Shown here: piece by piece, positions 6,572 to 7,761 of the stretch | Position numbering within the stretch: the first letter of the stretch is position 1 | Layout: the number at the start of each line of letters is the position of its first letter | From: CAZCSY01 sp964501505 | GTDB lineage: Bacteria > Omnitrophota > Gorgyraeia > Velamenicoccales > Velamenicoccaceae | DNA: 7,761 bases | NCBI GenBank assembly: GCA_964501505.1 | Contig: CAZCSY010000069.1 | Span: 1-7,761 of the forward strand | Reading direction: 5' to 3' | Made by a program: the position numbers and the translations under genes | The notes under the pieces: model-generated | Database searches by the model: none | Seen by the model: only the letters and a program-made list of their open reading frames with translations | What the model was told of the DNA's origin: nothing

Positions 6572-7201
6572 TTACTTCGAATACAACTCTACGATCAACT
6601 GTTCCTGGATCGGCATCTGGATGTCTTCACGCTCGGGAAGCCGCGTGACCTTACCTTTGAGGTTCGCCGCGTCCACCTCCAGCCACGCCGGGGCGCCGCG
6701 GTCCTTGCTGATCTCCAGGTTCTGACGGATCAACTTCTTGGTGCCCTCGCGGCCCCGGATCTCAATCGTTTCCCCCTGCTGGACCGAATAGGATGGGATG
6801 TTCACCCGGCTGCCGTTGACGACGACGGCGCCGTGGCGCACGATCTGGCGCGCCTGCGTGCGCGAGAGCGCGAACATCAGACGGAAGATCACGTTATCGA
6901 GGCGCCGCTCCAACTGCTGCAGCAACACCTTGCCGGTGACCCCTTTGGAGCGAGAGGCAATGGCAAAGTAGCGACGGAACTGACGCTCCAGCACCCCGTA
7001 GATCCTCTTGACCTTCTGCTTCTCGCGCAACTGCAGACCGTAGTTGGACATCTTGGGCGTCCGCGCGTGACCGTGCTGTCCCGGCGGGAACTCGCGCCGC
7101 GCCACGGCGCACTTGTCCGTGTAGCAGCGCGTGCCCTTCAGAAAAAGCTTCGTCGTCTCGCGACGACACAACCGGCAACTCGCTCCTAAATAACGTGCCA
7201 T
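6572..7201 (-). CDS. rpsD: 30S ribosomal protein S4, zinc-binding (C+) form
   Basis: Primary 16S rRNA-binding protein that nucleates 30S assembly; in E. coli it also represses alpha-operon translation. The 209 residues are typical. The N-terminus contains four cysteines, C9-x2-C12 and C26-x4-C31, the zinc-ribbon arrangement of C+ S4 proteins. The motif REFPPGQHGHAR (36-47) follows, then YGLQLREKQKVKRIYGVLERQF. The S4 RNA-binding domain spans about 98-160 (RRLDNVIFRLMFALSRTQARQIVRHGAVVVNG onward). It ends at the conserved EQLIVELYSK. The ATG lies 2 bp after the rpsK stop, so translation is tightly coupled. The E. coli S4 operator lies ahead of rpsM, which is outside the window, so autoregulation cannot be judged here. 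Confidence 0.99.
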   Translation of the reverse strand: MARYLGASCRLCRRETTKLFLKGTRCYTDKCAVARREFPPGQHGHARTPKMSNYGLQLREKQKVKRIYGVLERQFRRYFAIASRSKGVTGKVLLQQLERRLDNVIFRLMFALSRTQARQIVRHGAVVVNGSRVNIPSYSVQQGETIEIRGREGTKKLIRQNLEISKDRGAPAWLEVDAANLKGKVTRLPEREDIQMPIQEQLIVELYSK

Positions 7202-7203
7202 GC

Positions 7204-7593
7204 CTATACCCGCCTTCTCTTCGCCGGACGGCAGCCGTTGTGCGGAACGGGCGTCACGTCCTTGATCAATTTTATCGTCAGGCCGGCGGCCGCGATGGCG
7301 CGAATCGCCGATTCACGGCCCGAGCCGGGCCCGTTGACGTACACATCGACCTCCGAGAGCCCTGCCTCCCTGGCCTTCTTGGCCGCATCGCCCGCGGCCA
7401 CCTGCGCCGCGAAGGGCGTGGACTTCTTGGAACCCTTAAAACCAACGACGCCCGGCGTGGACCAGGAGATGACGTTCCCCTGCCGGTCTGCGATCGTGAT
7501 GATCGTGTTGTTGAAGCTTGCCTGAATATGGGCAATCCCATAGGTGGACGTCAAGATCTTCTTGGACTTTTTCTTTCCTCTTGGCTTGGCCAT
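7204..7593 (-). CDS. rpsK: 30S ribosomal protein S11
   Basis: Small-subunit platform protein that contacts 16S rRNA near the mRNA exit/E-site region. The 129 residues match the usual length. Recognisable segments are the basic start (MAKPRGKKKSKK), the core GIAHIQASFNNTIITIADRQGN (19-40), the SWSTPGVVGFKGSKKSTPFAAQ segment (43-64), VYVNGPGSGRESAIRA (84-99) and the C-terminal DVTPVPHNGCRPAKRRRV (112-129). The 43-52 stretch, where a SWATAGGSGF-like sequence is common, has P-G-V-V here, a modest variation. A good ribosome binding site precedes the ATG. It sits 38 bp after rpsM and 2 bp before rpsD in the usual alpha-operon order. Confidence 0.99.
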   Translation of the reverse strand: MAKPRGKKKSKKILTSTYGIAHIQASFNNTIITIADRQGNVISWSTPGVVGFKGSKKSTPFAAQVAAGDAAKKAREAGLSEVDVYVNGPGSGRESAIRAIAAAGLTIKLIKDVTPVPHNGCRPAKRRRV

Positions 7594-7601
7594 TCTCTAC
7601 G

Positions 7602-7607
7602 CTCCTT
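7602..7607 (-). promoter_or_regulatory. ribosome binding site of rpsK
   Basis: The minus strand reads AAGGAG, 8 nt before the rpsK ATG at 7593, inside the 38-bp gap after the rpsM stop. It confirms the start of S11 and is stronger than the sites before most metabolic genes to the left. Confidence 0.8.
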
Positions 7608-7631
7608 AAAACCTTCTCTTTGCCGCCGGAC

Positions 7632-7761
7632 TTACTTTTTGACCGGCGCCGCGGCCGCCGGTTCCGCCTTTGCCTTGATGATCCCGACGTTGCGGCGCGG
7701 ACCCTTGCGGGTACGCGCGTTCGTGCGCGTCCGCTGTCCGCGCACGGGAAGCGACTTCTTG
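7632..7761 (-). CDS. rpsM: 30S ribosomal protein S13, C-terminal 42 residues (5' part outside window)
   Basis: Only the C-terminal end is present; the frame is open at the right edge and stops with TAA at 7632-7634. My translation begins KKSLPVRGQRTRTNARTRKG and continues PRRNVGIIKAKAEP, four Ala, PVKK. The LPVRGQRTRTNARTRKGPR block is the diagnostic C-terminus of bacterial S13, the part that reaches towards the tRNA in the P site of the ribosome. Typical S13 proteins stop soon after KGPR(K); here about 19 further residues follow, mostly Ala, Pro and Lys. Its position immediately ahead of rpsK confirms the identity. The start and helical domain cannot be assessed. Confidence 0.95.
   Translation of the reverse strand, partial: KKSLPVRGQRTRTNARTRKGPRRNVGIIKAKAEPAAAAPVKK

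Overview
The window is a compact, GC-rich bacterial chromosome segment with every gene on the minus strand, so transcription runs from high to low coordinates. Ten protein genes are visible, two of them cut by the window edges (rpsM at the right, an isocitrate dehydrogenase-like gene at the left). There is no non-coding stretch longer than about 60 bases. I see no tRNA, rRNA, CRISPR array or mobile element.

Right half (about 4936-7761): the distal part of the bacterial alpha ribosomal operon in classical order, rpsM(S13)-rpsK(S11)-rpsD(S4)-rpoA(RNA polymerase alpha)-rplQ(L17). S4 is the zinc-binding, four-cysteine form. L17 carries a charged C-terminal tail of about 70 residues, and S13 a short Lys/Ala/Pro tail.

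Left half (about 1-4915): a metabolic cluster that continues directly from rplQ without a recognisable terminator. It reads: class I aspartate-type aminotransferase, large (LeuC/aconitase-like) hydro-lyase subunit, the type IV pilus retraction ATPase PilT, small (LeuD-like) hydro-lyase subunit, then an NAD(P)-dependent beta-decarboxylating dehydrogenase. The dehydrogenase has the isocitrate-type Ser-x-Asn substrate signature rather than an isopropylmalate one. The most coherent reading, an inference, is a two-subunit aconitase-like enzyme plus isocitrate dehydrogenase making 2-oxoglutarate, beside a transaminase linking 2-oxoglutarate/glutamate with oxaloacetate/aspartate. Leucine or aminoadipate (lysine) biosynthesis are the alternatives. 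The striking oddity is pilT, which sits between the two hydro-lyase subunit genes and is joined to the downstream genes by ATGA stop/start overlaps.

Organism: clearly a bacterium (bacterial RpoA with an alpha-CTD, bacterial ribosomal gene order), probably with type IV pili. The deep-branching look, C+ S4 and unusual operon would suit an under-cultured phylum such as Omnitrophota or a relative, but nothing in the window fixes the lineage.
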